NCBI GenBank assembly: GCA_010093515.1
Contig: MU001679.1
Span: forward strand, 1,098,082-1,155,957
DNA length: 57,876 nucleotides
Direction: 5' to 3'
Source of the DNA: Lineolata rhizophorae
Taxonomy: Eukaryota > Ascomycota > Dothideomycetes > Lineolatales > Lineolataceae
The translations under genes were made by a program, and so were the position numbers. Below the pieces are notes generated by a model, which saw only the letters and a list, made by a program, of their open reading frames with translations, had not been told where the DNA came from and searched no databases. Positions 1-10,490 of this stretch are shown here, piece by piece (positions within the stretch are counted from its first letter, which is position 1; each line of letters opens with the position of its first letter).

Positions 1-2
1 AA

Positions 3-245
3 ACACAAAATAAAAGATTAAATAGTCAACTTGAGGCTCTTAAGCCTCAACAGCCACGAAAGAAAGTTCGTGTTAATCCAAATCAACGATTTGCAGATAT
101 AGATACAATCATGGTTGCTGTACAGGCCTCACAACTTCTTGAGGCACAACGGGATGCCGACGCTGAGGAACGGGCAGCAGAAAGAGTAGCAGCTGAAACA
201 GCAGCTCAAACACTTCAGTCTATGTGTACAGAGTGGCAATTGTAA
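3..245 (+). CDS. C-terminal end of a pogo/Tigger-like DDE transposase (5' partial)
   Basis: An open frame enters from the left window edge and runs 80 codons to a TAA. It carries a basic stretch (PRKKVRVNPNQRFADIDTI), then an alanine/glutamate-rich helix with repeated AEERAAERVAAE-type heptads. A basic linker followed by a charged helix is how many fungal pogo/Fot1-type transposases end, after the DDE catalytic domain. The catalytic domain itself lies outside the window, so the family assignment rests on the tail alone. The frame has no internal stop and shows no obvious RIP damage. It is not the same subfamily as the complete transposase at 54.5 kb, whose tail is a zinc knuckle. I would not exclude another charged nuclear protein. 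Confidence 0.5.
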   Translation, partial: TQNKRLNSQLEALKPQQPRKKVRVNPNQRFADIDTIMVAVQASQLLEAQRDADAEERAAERVAAETAAQTLQSMCTEWQL

Positions 246-1750
246 CTACGTTGAGAGAATAAACACGATTTTTCATGAGGATGGGTGGTTTCGGGTCAGT
301 GAGTTGGAACCCCGGGTGACTCGGAACCCGGTCAGCTAGCTTAGCCGCCAATCCTAAGATCCTCACTGTTTGATCAGCCCGTCTATGGTTGCCCGGCTTT
401 AACACGCAACCACGGTGTGCGGCACAGTAGTGCGAAGACAGAAGATCTATTCACCGGGATCGCCAAGGTCCAGTGGGCCGGCATCTCGAGTCAAACCAAC
501 AGCCAGCGCGACGCCTGTGGAACAGCCTTTTGAGGCCTCGCCCGGGTGCTTTCTCTCTCGCCCGTCGGTCCTGCACGCATCGGCCCCGTTGCTGCACGCT
601 GTCAGCACTTTCTGCAAGGTGGATCAAAATGTCGACTACGTATTTAGAGTGAGCGTCATGATTGGCCAGCACTTTATAGAAGACCAATTAGAGTCACACC
701 GTTATGGGTCCGCCAGACCCACTCACCTTTAGGCGCTCGGGCTGATCTCGTCCCGTGCATGCACCACCAACACAAAGCTATTTAGACTCTTGCGCTTCGT
801 ATGTACATATGCGGCCTGAGTGAGTGGGTATGCGCCTATTGTTGCAATCCGGGGAACAGTCGAATCCATTAAACGTCCGCCATAGACAAACTTCTGACGT
901 CAGAAAGCTGAAACAGAGATGCTATACGCCAAAAATGATCTACCATGGATCTCATGCCCTGGGAGCGACCGAATATTGCACATGCATATGCCAGAAGGAA
1001 CAGTTCAAGATGCATGTTCTGTTTAACTAGAGTAGTTCTTTGTCGGACTCAGTTGAATGCATAAAGTTTACCCTAGCTCTGCATCAAACTCCTCGCGTCC
1101 GCTAAATGTAGTGCACGCTGGTGGCCCGCGGCGACAACTGTTCCCTCCACGGAGGCCCAACAACATCTGAGTCCGCGCAATGTCTCGCGGCTATTTCCGG
1201 GCGCAACACGGGGCGCCGTAGTTCTTTGAATCGACGTTCCAAGAGGCCCACGCCGTCTAGTTTGACTCTGGAGCAACTTACGCCGTAGTGCTGATTGGGA
1301 TGCGATAATGGATGACTATGACACCATGCGAACAGCTCTAGCTTTTCATCATAGCAACCGGGTTGCATCTTGAACCTTTGCACCCATACCAAAACCTCCG
1401 AAGCGAAAAGCGTAATTCGGGAGGAGAAATGTTGCGAGTCGGCAGGCCGGTGTTAAATCAGGAGATGTCAGGAAATGCTGAGAGCTGTGACAGACCAGGC
1501 AAACGGACTCGCAAGGATGGATGAAGCATCGAGAATACCGTAGACAACCCAGCAGGGCGGACGCAGGAAACACTCTCGACTATCAGCTGTTTCCGGTTCG
1601 TCCGTCACTTTGCAGGCAAAAGCTACGACCACAGGAGGTCAGCTGTATTAGGCGGTGTTCCCAAGAAAAGAAAAATTTACCGGTTGAAAGTAAGACTTCC
1701 TCCTCAACGGTAGTGCGGTAACAACCGCCGCATAGCCTAGACTTTTTGAT
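246..1750. other. Gene-poor stretch after the edge transposase
   Basis: No convincing gene. The first 170 bases are probably the 3' end of the element whose transposase ends at 245. They contain a small inverted repeat (CCGGGT at 312-317 and ACCCGG at 326-331, loop 8), but the partner terminus is outside the window, so the element boundary cannot be set. The rest has only short overlapping frames in all phases, with no family resemblance. Confidence 0.4.
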
Positions 1751-2047
1751 CTCATCCCTCAGCTGAGGGCGGCTTCGGATCCGGAGATGCTCGACAGATA
1801 CTCAGCTGTTCCTATAGTGGAACACTTCTTTCTGCCATGCATACCGGTATCCGGCGTATTTCATGGTTGCGCAAAACCTTAACAGGGAACGAAAACTGAC
1901 TTGGAGATCATCCAACTTCAGGTTGAGAGCCAGATAGCACGAAAGGCTATCCAAGTCGTTAACCACATTTGTGAGAGGCGTAGCAAATGGGAAGCTGAGG
2001 AATTCTACGCGATCGTGGTAGAAGCACTATCGAACATTGGAGAATGA
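1751..2047 (+). pseudogene. Possible 3' gene fragment, two exons, family unknown
   Basis: Two segments read like protein when joined: 1751-1846 (ending ...EHFFLPCIP) and 1886-2047 (with QVESQIARKAIQVVNHICER, ending SNIGE and TGA). Between them lie a GTATCC donor at 1847 and a CTTAAC branch-like site just before an AACAG acceptor at 1881-1885, giving a 39-nt intron that keeps the phase. The amphipathic, Cys/Trp/His-containing sequence looks more like real coding DNA than noise. Upstream, the same frame is interrupted by several stops between 1518 and 1750 and I found no start or clean 5' exon. It is either a decayed gene or the end of a gene whose upstream exons I could not resolve. Function unknown. 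Confidence 0.3.
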
Positions 2048-2899
2048 ATAGCCAATACTTTCCATAGTACTCTTGTGAAGGGTTTCTTGCCCATCATTAA
2101 GCGCCTTCCATTCAGACGGCATCCGGAGTTATTCCAACATCACTTCATCAAAGTACAAAGGCACAGCAAAGTTTGCGATGCATTTATCAACAGTAACAAC
2201 GCAAGTATTTCCCTAAACCAGCTGCATAAGCGCCAGCCCACAAATGAACGAGTTTGGGGCGCAGCGAACATTACGCAAGTGCCCTTACAGAATGCTCTTG
2301 TTTCGACACCTCAAAACATTTGCGGCAGCGCAGTGGTCAGAGCCCCAAGCCCATGCTAAGCGCCTATTACGCCATGTTTCGACATCGTTCGCAGCATCAC
2401 TCTGGGGGTAAGAGCCGTAAATTAGCTCCTCGCATGTCGTGCAGGCGTTTCAATCTGCCGAGTTGATCGTCCACTCGAGCTCCCAGAGCCCCTCGGGCTC
2501 CAAGAGGGACTACCTCTCCTAGTCGCGCGCATCCACACCCTCACTGGTGGCAGGTTTCGAAACAACCAGTTAGCGATAAAATAGGATGATGCAATGCTAT
2601 ATTGAGGCGCAGCTAGTTGGATGTGCGATGAAAGACTTAAACGAAGACGAGCGATTGTGTGTCTTCGTGAAGTTGGTGATCAACAGTCCCTGGTCCAACG
2701 CAATGGCAGACGACTTCCGGACTCGGCCCGAGCCCTGCATGAATTAATGCTGACTGAGCAACTTCGGGCAGTGAAAAATTCGATCACAACAACATCATTG
2801 TATCGCCCCCTTGCCAGCAAAAAAGCGCCGTCCGAATTTAATGGGTCATGGTTCGGCGCTTATATTGGGCTTGGATGCCGCGGATAGCTTCAGACGCCA
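2048..2899. other. Intergenic, nothing recognised
   Basis: Short frames only, none resembling a known family. An in-frame TAG at about 2885 closes the frame just upstream of the ATG at 2900, which supports this stretch as 5' flank of the next gene. Confidence 0.4.
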
Positions 2900-4177
2900 A
2901 TGGGCTCGAATACGTTCTTCCATGAAGCAAGCGAACCGCTTCAAAACCATGCAGCTCTGCAGATCCTACCAGATCATGTCACCGGCCCCTTCTCTTATCT
3001 CAATCCCACTCAAATAAGATTCCGAGTTCCTGATGGTGGGCCTGCTCCGGGACAAGTTGCCGAAGCTACAGAGCCAAGAGATTCGGTGACCTACATATGG
3101 TCGTCTCGAAATAACCGTAAAGGGCGACACGCCGTAGTCCTCGATGGGCAGGCCGTGCGTGACGGTTGTGTGGAGGGGCCAGCGCCAACAGCGACGATCC
3201 GAGAAACATTGCGAGGGCTCAAAACCATGTTCACTCAATTTCCTGTCTGGGACATCTCGTATCTCGTCGCGATCATCTTCACACTCGGAAGCGTGATCTG
3301 GGTGATCAATGCTTTCTTCGTGTGGCTTCCTCTTGTGAGACCAGAGACCGAGTTTCCAAACGAGGAGCTGACAGGAGGCGGCGTGACGGCGTTTGTGGGT
3401 GCAACAGTCTTCGAGATTGGAAGCGTGTTGCTGCTGTTGGAGGCCATCAATGAAAATCGCACGGGCTGCTTTGGTTGGGCGCTAGAGCGTGTCCTTAGCG
3501 GAGACCATGTCGAAAATGGTGGCACAATGAGGTGTCTTCCAGAAAAGACTGCGTGCCATCATCATCACCTTAACCGCCGCAATCTTGTTGGCAAAGCCTT
3601 AGGCGCCGACGCCAAGGGCACTGCCACATCAAGTCCAGACACGTACGGCGCAGCAACTTCGAAAGAGATGAAGGCAAATGATCAATCTCCAAAAAAGAGG
3701 AGAACTTGGCTTTGGTGGCCTTCATGGAGTGACCTACGAACGCACTTCTTGCATCAAATTGGTTTCCTCGCAAGCCTGAGCCAGTTCATCGGAGCCACCA
3801 TCTTCTGGATTGCTGGTTTCACAGCATTACCTGGAATATACAATCACATGTCGACGCCGTTGATGGACGGCATCTTCTGGACACCACAGGTAGTTGGGGG
3901 AACCGGTTTCATCATATCTGGCACCCTGTTTATGGTGGAAACGCAGGAGAAGTGGTGGAAGCCTACACCAGGGACATTGGGCTGGTGGGTAGGAGCTTGG
4001 AATCTAGTTGGAGGAGTAGGGTTCACGATATGTCCCGCATTTGGTTACGATACCAGCAGTTGGGCCCAATACCAGTCATCTCTGAGCACGTTTTGGGGTT
4101 CTTGGGCGTTCCTGATCGGGTCTTGTATTCAATGGTTCGAAAGTCTGGCGAAGAATCCGGTGGAGGTTACAAAGTAG
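2900..4177 (+). CDS. Six-TM fungal integral membrane protein of unknown function
   Basis: Single-exon gene, 425 aa, ATG at 2900 with an in-frame stop just upstream. The first ~110 residues are hydrophilic. They are followed by hydrophobic segments at about 118-142 (with LVAIIFTLGSVIWVINAFFV) and 155-176 (FVGATVFEIGSVLLLLEA), then a hydrophilic loop at ~185-275 with an HHHH cluster and a basic KKRR patch. Four more segments follow at about 287-312, 323-345, 357-382 and 393-412, the fifth within LGWWVGAWNLVGGVGFTICP. This pattern, including the NPTQxRFxVPDGGPAP leader and the GGGVTAFVGATVFEIGS motif, is that of a conserved, uncharacterised ascomycete membrane-protein family. No catalytic or transport motif is visible and the compartment is unknown. 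The N-terminus could be longer if an upstream exon was missed. Confidence 0.85.
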   Translation: MGSNTFFHEASEPLQNHAALQILPDHVTGPFSYLNPTQIRFRVPDGGPAPGQVAEATEPRDSVTYIWSSRNNRKGRHAVVLDGQAVRDGCVEGPAPTATIRETLRGLKTMFTQFPVWDISYLVAIIFTLGSVIWVINAFFVWLPLVRPETEFPNEELTGGGVTAFVGATVFEIGSVLLLLEAINENRTGCFGWALERVLSGDHVENGGTMRCLPEKTACHHHHLNRRNLVGKALGADAKGTATSSPDTYGAATSKEMKANDQSPKKRRTWLWWPSWSDLRTHFLHQIGFLASLSQFIGATIFWIAGFTALPGIYNHMSTPLMDGIFWTPQVVGGTGFIISGTLFMVETQEKWWKPTPGTLGWWVGAWNLVGGVGFTICPAFGYDTSSWAQYQSSLSTFWGSWAFLIGSCIQWFESLAKNPVEVTK

Positions 4178-4662
4178 ATTGCATATGCATCAATAACCGG
4201 TTCAAGGGTAGTCTCCATAGTTGCATCTAATAGGTAGTCCCGTATTTATAAACATTTGATGGTATGAAAATACTGTGGGCACAAATTTCGTGGATATCGT
4301 ATCCCCAGATGAACCAATAAAAATTGGAGCGAAGTATTGAAGCATCAATATCCAACACCTACCGGCGATTGTGCCCGACCGGGGAAACATACGCCAGAGA
4401 CTATTCATCTAGAAGATAAAGACGAAATTGGAACTCTTGATTGTTCGGTGCGCCTTTCAAGGCATGAAAGTATTGTTATTGTGTAGCGATAGAAACGAAG
4501 ACTATATGAAACTTTAATTAACGATAGGCCGTTACTAGTAACGCGCAGAATGGACTCGAGTCGCGACCTAGATCAACTCCTTCAACAAAAACAGAGACTC
4601 TTGGAGGGCTCTGGAAGAATACAACCCAACTAGTAATGGGATAGCGTGCGAAATAATCGTTA
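4178..4662. other. Convergent 3' intergenic region
   Basis: Lies between the 3' ends of the membrane-protein gene (+) and the NADAR gene (-). AT-rich, with no open frame of note. Presumably carries both terminators, but no polyadenylation signal can be assigned with confidence. Confidence 0.4.
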
Positions 4663-5425
4663 TTACAGCTCACGCAGCCTATCGCGAACCTTCATTAAAG
4701 CCTTTCCTAGAAGATTTTCTCCCCACTTATGCCGGTTTTGGCAGGCACTACCTGCACCAAACCCTATACCCCAAATTCGGTCAAATGGAGAGGCCTAGCG
4801 GTTCTCAAGTCAGCTACGTTTGTTAAATTGATCTCAAAGAAAAAGCACGTACCTCAACCAACTCCCTATCGTCAGTCTCCAGGAGCAAGTCAATCATCCG
4901 AGCGACGCCTTTGTTGTTCGTGAACTTCCACCAATTGCCTTCCTCTACAATTCTCTCCTTATCTATCAGACGAGCTTGAGGTTAGTATCTACGGATTCAA
5001 AGGTTAGAAGCTTGCGTGTAGGCCGCTATGCTTTTTTCCATATGAGCACTGACAGCATAACGAATATTCTTTTGCATAGTGATACGAAGTAAAAATTTTG
5101 AGACGTTATTGGGAGAAATAAGGAGCAACGTACGTTCATCCCATTTGGGTCTGTGAAAGTTGCGTACTTTTCTGCCCAATGCCTTGTGTTCCTTGGGTTC
5201 AGTGGTGACCAGCATCTGTTCTGCGACGTCATCATCGCCAAAAAGCTTAGCTTTTTGGACCATCATCCACATCTCTGCAGTTTTGTAGGTAACGCCCTCA
5301 TGCTCGAAAGGGCACTCGAACCATTGCGAGAGGAAGCCATACGGCTCTTCGTATTCGCGCCAGAAGTAGACGGGCATGCTCTCCTCAGAGTTCGACAGGA
5401 CTGTTGGTGTCGTCATAGTAAACAC
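4663..5425 (-). CDS. NADAR-domain protein (YbiA/DUF1768 family)
   Basis: Three exons on the minus strand: 5425-5134, 4962-4853 and 4794-4663 (292+110+132 nt), giving 177 aa. Exon 1 carries VYFWREYEEPYGFLSQW and the YKTAEMWMMVQKAKLFGD block, exon 2 carries KERIVEEGNWWKFTNN and the DRELVE block, and exon 3 carries ASPFDRIWGIGFGAG. Together these are the complete NADAR motif set (substrate-pocket Glu/Trp of TAEMW, LVEASPxDxxWGIG). Introns are GTACGT-TAG (exon 1/2, with TACTAAC branch site) and GTACGT-TAG (exon 2/3); all phases fit. NADAR enzymes hydrolyse the N-glycosidic bond of riboflavin-pathway intermediates, and some relatives act on ADP-ribose-type substrates; which applies here cannot be read from sequence. 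Reading straight through intron 1 gives a false 142-aa product. An alternative ATG lies three codons downstream. Confidence 0.9.
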
Positions 5426-5981
5426 TCTTTGCTAAAGTAAGTTGAGAATAACGATAATACTAATGGGGAACCCCTGCCTAAAGTCTTGGGAAACAACTGT
5501 CTGACTTGAAGCTTGTCGATGTTCGGCTTGCTTTGTAGCTGGTATTGTGGGTTGATATCTATTTGTAGAACTCGAGTTAGAGAGTGATGGTCTAGGTGTA
5601 GACATGCGGTGGCGGTGCGTCAGGCCCGAGGTCAGTGATTGGCCAAACGAAACCGAGTCTTAATCGCGCAATGACGTCCTGGGCACTAGAAAAGAATGAC
5701 ATTCGTATTTTCCACACTCACTTGTCCGAGATTCCCATTCATCTCGAAACTATCAATTTGCCCAGAAAACAGCAAGTACAAAACTGACAACTACCTACAA
5801 CGGACCGCTGGAAAGAGCAACAGAGCTGCAAGAACTGCCTCCTCCCTCCGTAACTGTGATAGCGAGTGCAACGCTTGCACGATGCTGGCTGCTCTCGCCC
5901 ATCTCCTGCTGATGGGTGCGCATATGATACAATTGCCTCGGCGGCCACAGTGGTAACAAAATGACAAGCAATCAAACACAA
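5426..5981. other. Intergenic between two minus-strand genes
   Basis: Holds the NADAR 5' flank and the F-BAR gene 3' flank. No gene seen; the short frames here are not supported. Confidence 0.4.
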
Positions 5982-8900
5982 TTAACAAGCCTGTAGGTAG
6001 TTGCTGGGCACAAGGCCCGGAGAACCCCTCTTGCCGACCACCTCTGCCTCCCACCAACCGTCATCCTGGTGACGCAGAATAGCTAGCGTGTCGCCCTTCA
6101 CAAAACTCAACTCTTCCGGAATGGCAGCCTGGTACATGTACATCGCCCGCGCTGCAAGAAAAGCGTCAGTAATTTTGCCTTGAACAAGCCGATATCTTCG
6201 CCAGGAGGAACTTACCGAAATGCAAAATTGGTCTTCCATCTTTCGTGAACTGCCTCGGCTCCGCAACGCTCTTACTCCTCACCCTCGTCGTCAACTGCCC
6301 ACCTCCCTGGTATCCGCCATCCGCGCCGCCCTGATTGCCGCTTCCGTAATAGCTGCTCATAGGCCTGCCGTTTCCACCGTTCCGACCCCTTTGGCTGCCT
6401 CCGTACACAGAGCCCTCACTCTGCGCCAGCGCCAACGCCATGTCGCCCCCCCGCGAGCTACCCGGACGTTGATCCATCCTCCCAAAATGCGGCTGCGGAG
6501 ACGTTGCCCGCATGTCGACCGATCCCCGGCTAATCCCGGCGCTGCTACCGAAGTGCGGTTGCGGCGATACCGGTCGCGATGCTTGCTGCGCAGTGTGTCC
6601 CGGTGAGCTTGCCATGCTGGCTGTTCCACCGGCGCGTCCATAGCTGCCGTAGCCATCGCCGCCGCGTGGCTTAATCGGACTCGAAGACTGCGCGCGGGGC
6701 CGCCCAACTGCGTTGCTAGCATAAGGGTTCGGAGACGTAGCGCGGAAAGTCTGCTGCGGTGCTGGTTGTTGCTGCTGCGGGAGGGTGCGTTGCTGGGGCT
6801 CATATAGACCTGGCCTAGGACTCGTTGGACGGCCAGGAGCGGGGCTGGTCGCGCGGACGACTTCTTGGCTCTGATTGCTTGAGCCGCGAGTTGGTGGGCG
6901 CGAGCCAGCTGAGCGTCCTGCACCGCCGCCTGAACCGTTGAACATGCTAGCTGTTTTGTCTTGGTACATCTGCGTTGTCTTTTTCATCTGGCGGGCTGTG
7001 TGTGCGGGCTGCGGAGCGCCGAGGCGGCTCACGGGAGCTTCGTATGATGGGGGAGGTGTACGGCCTTGTAGAGCGGAGGCGCTGGCAAGGGGAGTGGAAA
7101 GGCTGCTAGAAGGTGTGTTCGCCATGCTCGGCGTCCCCGGAGGAATTGGAGTGCTGAGGCCATGGAAGCGATCGGCTGAGACGCGTTGAGAAGACTGCTT
7201 GGTGACCCCCTTGAGCTCGGCAAGGGCTTGAGCAATCGGATCGAGCTCGTCGTTAGGAGCTGCTCTTGCTTGCGGTTGTTGGCGCGCATCCGGGGACTCT
7301 ACATCGAAGACATTATTGCCGATGTTGAGCTGGAAGTTTGCCCGCGGATCAACAGGTTCCGGGCTCGCTGTGTGCTGCTCGCGGCCGTTTTCGATGAAAT
7401 TTCTACCACGTGCACGTCCTCCGCTGCCGCCGAAGCCGCCGACATTATTGCCACCTTGAGAAGAGGCTGCACTCGGGCCCCATGTGTTTCTGCTTGACGG
7501 AGCTGTCATAGGGCCGGTTTGGGGTTGCTCCTTTTCGTGCCTGCTCCTTCGCCGGAAAGGACTGTTGAAGAATCCACTTTTGCGCTTCTGGAGCTGTTGC
7601 TGCTCGGACATAGACGGCCCTCCCCCTATTTGTTTTGTCGGCGATTGATTTCCGCTCGGCGGTTCCATGCTTGAAAATGACGTAGGATTCGAATATTCGC
7701 TCTGAGAGTCATCCCGGCTGGAAGGCCTATTTGGACTCGCGACCGAGCTGCGGCCCGAAGGCGGGTCAAATCGACAGAACTGCGTCATTCCATCCATCGG
7801 GTGCTCATTGTATGGAATCCTAGGAATATTCTCCATCTGGCTCTGCTGCGGTTGCATGGGCGGTGCACCACCACGCATTTCCACACGATTCCCTTTTGAC
7901 TGGGCTGGAGGCGGATTCGTGCTCTGATTCGGTGGCGCATTCTGAGGGGGGGGTTGCTGAGGTGGAGGCTCCTTGTGTCCATATTCTCTTGCTAGTGGTG
8001 AATCAGGGTCGTGGTGAGACTCAAAGAGCGACGGCTGAGGCGACGAAGTACGCATTGCGGGGTTCATCTGTCGCTGAAATTGCGCCGTAGAATATCCGCC
8101 GTCGTCGGAATGTTCTCCATCCGTCTCGTCGATGTCACCACGGCAGAAGTTTATGAACTTTGGTGGATCAGGGATCTCTTGACCAGTTCCTTGCTGCTGG
8201 ATGAAGGTCGTGATATCTTTGTTGACATCAAGATCTTCAAGCGAAAGTCTAATGCGTTCGCATGACTGGCGTAATGTTAGCTGTTTAAGGAGTAGTGCAT
8301 AGGTAGGCAAACGCAACCTACCTCGTCATCGCTAACACAAACGCTCGAGGCGATGTTTGCGAACGTCCATAGGCTCGACTTCATGAACTCGATGCGCTCC
8401 TCTTCAAGGTCTTGGAATTTCTGTATCTCATGTCAGCACAAACTCTTTCACTTGGGAGAAACCAACGCACGTCGCATGCTAGTTTCCAGTCCCGATTCCA
8501 CAGGCCTGTTGTCTCCTCGAGAAGTTTAACCGCGTTCTCGTATTCGTTGCTGGCCGTAGACATTTGGATCCTCGTCTTTTCTAACTTCGCCTTGTTCTTA
8601 CGCTCCTCCTGGCCCATGACCATGTGGGTCTGCGCCAGATAGCCCTTGATCTTAAGGCAATCCTGTTCAAATTTGTCTCGCGACTACTCCAAATCAGCGT
8701 CTGTATTTGTTTACCTCGGAGGGTTGGGAATTACCTTATTGACGGCGACAGTCTGCTGTGTCTTTGTTTTTAGGAGCTTTTCAATCCCTCCTTGGATGAT
8801 TTTCCTGCGCTCCTTCATCCCTCCAGCATGCGCGACTAAGGGCTCATCTAGATCTCTCTTCATTTGAGTCGCAATCTTCTGATGGGCTTTGCCCATGGAT

Positions 8901-9197
8901 TCCACTTCGGCACGGACAACATCGAGGGACATGCGAAGCGTGCCAGCCTCGGACGAGCCGAGCGGTTTGCGTGCGAGGCTGAGAAGCTTTCGCGAGTATT
9001 CATCTTCGATTGCAGTCCGAGCTGGGGAGGAACTTCTGTTAACGGAAATGACGCTGCCGAAACCAAGGCGTTAGGAGAGCCATACCATTGTAGAAGGATT
9101 TCAGTTCGTCACAAGTGACCTTCGCATTGTGCATGCGATCGAGCAACGGAGCGACGCCGGCGTCATCTTTGCCCCAGAAGTTGTTGGCAACTAGCAT
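5982..9197 (-). CDS. HOF1: F-BAR/SH3 cytokinesis scaffold, Cdc15/Hof1/Imp2 type
   Basis: Six exons on the minus strand: 9197-9086, 9021-8735, 8683-8471, 8420-8322, 8265-6216 and 6151-5982, giving 976 aa in a continuous phase. Residues 1-~260 form an F-BAR domain: it opens MLVANNFWGKDDAGVAPLLD, continues with ARTAIEDEYSRKLLSLARKP and ends near VCVSDDE-SCERIRLSLEDL. The long exon 5 encodes a low-complexity Pro/Ser/Gln/Gly-rich linker with many SPxP and PxxP stretches. The last exon encodes an SH3 domain (ARAMYMYQAAIPEELSFVKG, DGWWEAEVV, GLVPSNYL). F-BAR proteins of this family bind the plasma membrane at the division site and link it to actomyosin and septum synthesis; the linker is a likely kinase target by family analogy. 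Exon 1-2 junction gives FYN-ARTAIE, which fixes the acceptor at CCCCAG. The paralogue-level name (Cdc15, Imp2 or Hof1) is not settled. Confidence 0.93.
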
Positions 9198-10490
9198 TGT
9201 TGTGTTAGAGTTACACACTCGATGGCAAGTATTAGGCAGGCGACCTACACGACAACGGAACTTGAGGCGTCTCTGAGACAGTACCAGGCATGACGCCTAG
9301 TATGAGTGTTGCCACTCTAGATGTCGTTCGCGATGTCTCTTCCCGAGGCAGCTAAGCCAGCGAGAATGATGCGATGCCTGTCAAGCGGGCGAAGAAAGAT
9401 TGACGGGCGGCCTTGCGTGAGTGACGGACGAAGTATGCGGAGGTACACCGGTCGATGATTAATTTTGGGACAGTGCAGAGACCCTAAAAGAATGTGCAGG
9501 GTATAGGTGTGGAGATGGGAGGGTGGGATTGGGGTGTGTGGGATCTCGAGGAAGTAAACAGCGGGCGCGTGCGCCACAGTCGCGGGTGTTGCAACGAGCA
9601 ACGCGCCACGTCACGTGCAGTAGATTAGCCTCATTAGTAACTTGAGCTCGGCTCCTGCGGTTGAGATCTTCGGTCGGAAACGCCGCAGGGTCCTATAATA
9701 ACAGGGTCGCGCGTGTTAAATCTCCTGCTCTTCGTTCTACTTTGAGAACTGCGCTCTACATATGTTTATTACAGAATTTTTAATTCTATAGTGGATGTGC
9801 TGGGGCGTGGGTGATAGCTTGCTACCTACTGCGCGAGTAGGGAGAACCTATACATAGTATTTGCTAATTGTGCACGTGCGGCTGCCGTGTCCTCACGGGT
9901 AGCTGCAGAACGGTTGTATGGAGGGTCAGAACTGCCTAAAACGAAGACTTTGCATTGTGAGGTGAGCATATCTTCGCCGTACGGTAGCATAAGGGAAAAA
10001 TTCTGCATTCCATCCTCGCGTCTGAGGCTGTCCTAGAGCATGGCTGGTCCGCTGTAGGCGGCTCCTGGCCAGAGTAAGAATAAAGCTACTACATATTTTG
10101 AGTTACTTAAATAACCGTAGCAATAATGATGCCATAAACTCCCCATCTTAGAGAATCCAGCAGTCGGTTTGATAGTAGTTGCACGAGCGCACGCGTGCTG
10201 GGGAGAGACATCTCTTGGCGCAGCAACGAGAGAGAGCGATCGCCAATAGCAGGAGGCGGGCGCGGCAGTGCTCCGCTATTATTGGCCCGCTGCCGCGAAG
10301 CGCGCGCAGGCCAGTTCAGTTCACCCGCCGCTGGGGTGCGGCTCCGCAAACTCCATACCTGCCGTCCACGTCGGCTCTGCTCTTCATACCTCTTCACCAA
10401 CCCTCATCCTTCGCGTCACCTCCCCCCCTTATTCTTGGCCGCTTCTTTTGTCGGCATCGCGCCCGCGCGTCGGATGGAACAGCTGCCTAG
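9198..10490. promoter_or_regulatory. Divergent promoter region between HOF1-like gene and NOT1
   Basis: The two genes are transcribed away from each other with 1.3 kb between start codons, so both promoters must lie here. The NOT1-proximal 300 bases (10180-10490) are GC-rich with pyrimidine-rich runs, and an in-frame TAG sits directly before the NOT1 ATG. No TATA box or known factor site could be assigned firmly. No gene is visible inside. Confidence 0.5.

Noticed and set aside
4997-5425. 142-aa uninterrupted NADAR product
   Set aside because: It reads into intron 1 after WDE; splicing restores the missing conserved blocks and reaches a stop at 4663.
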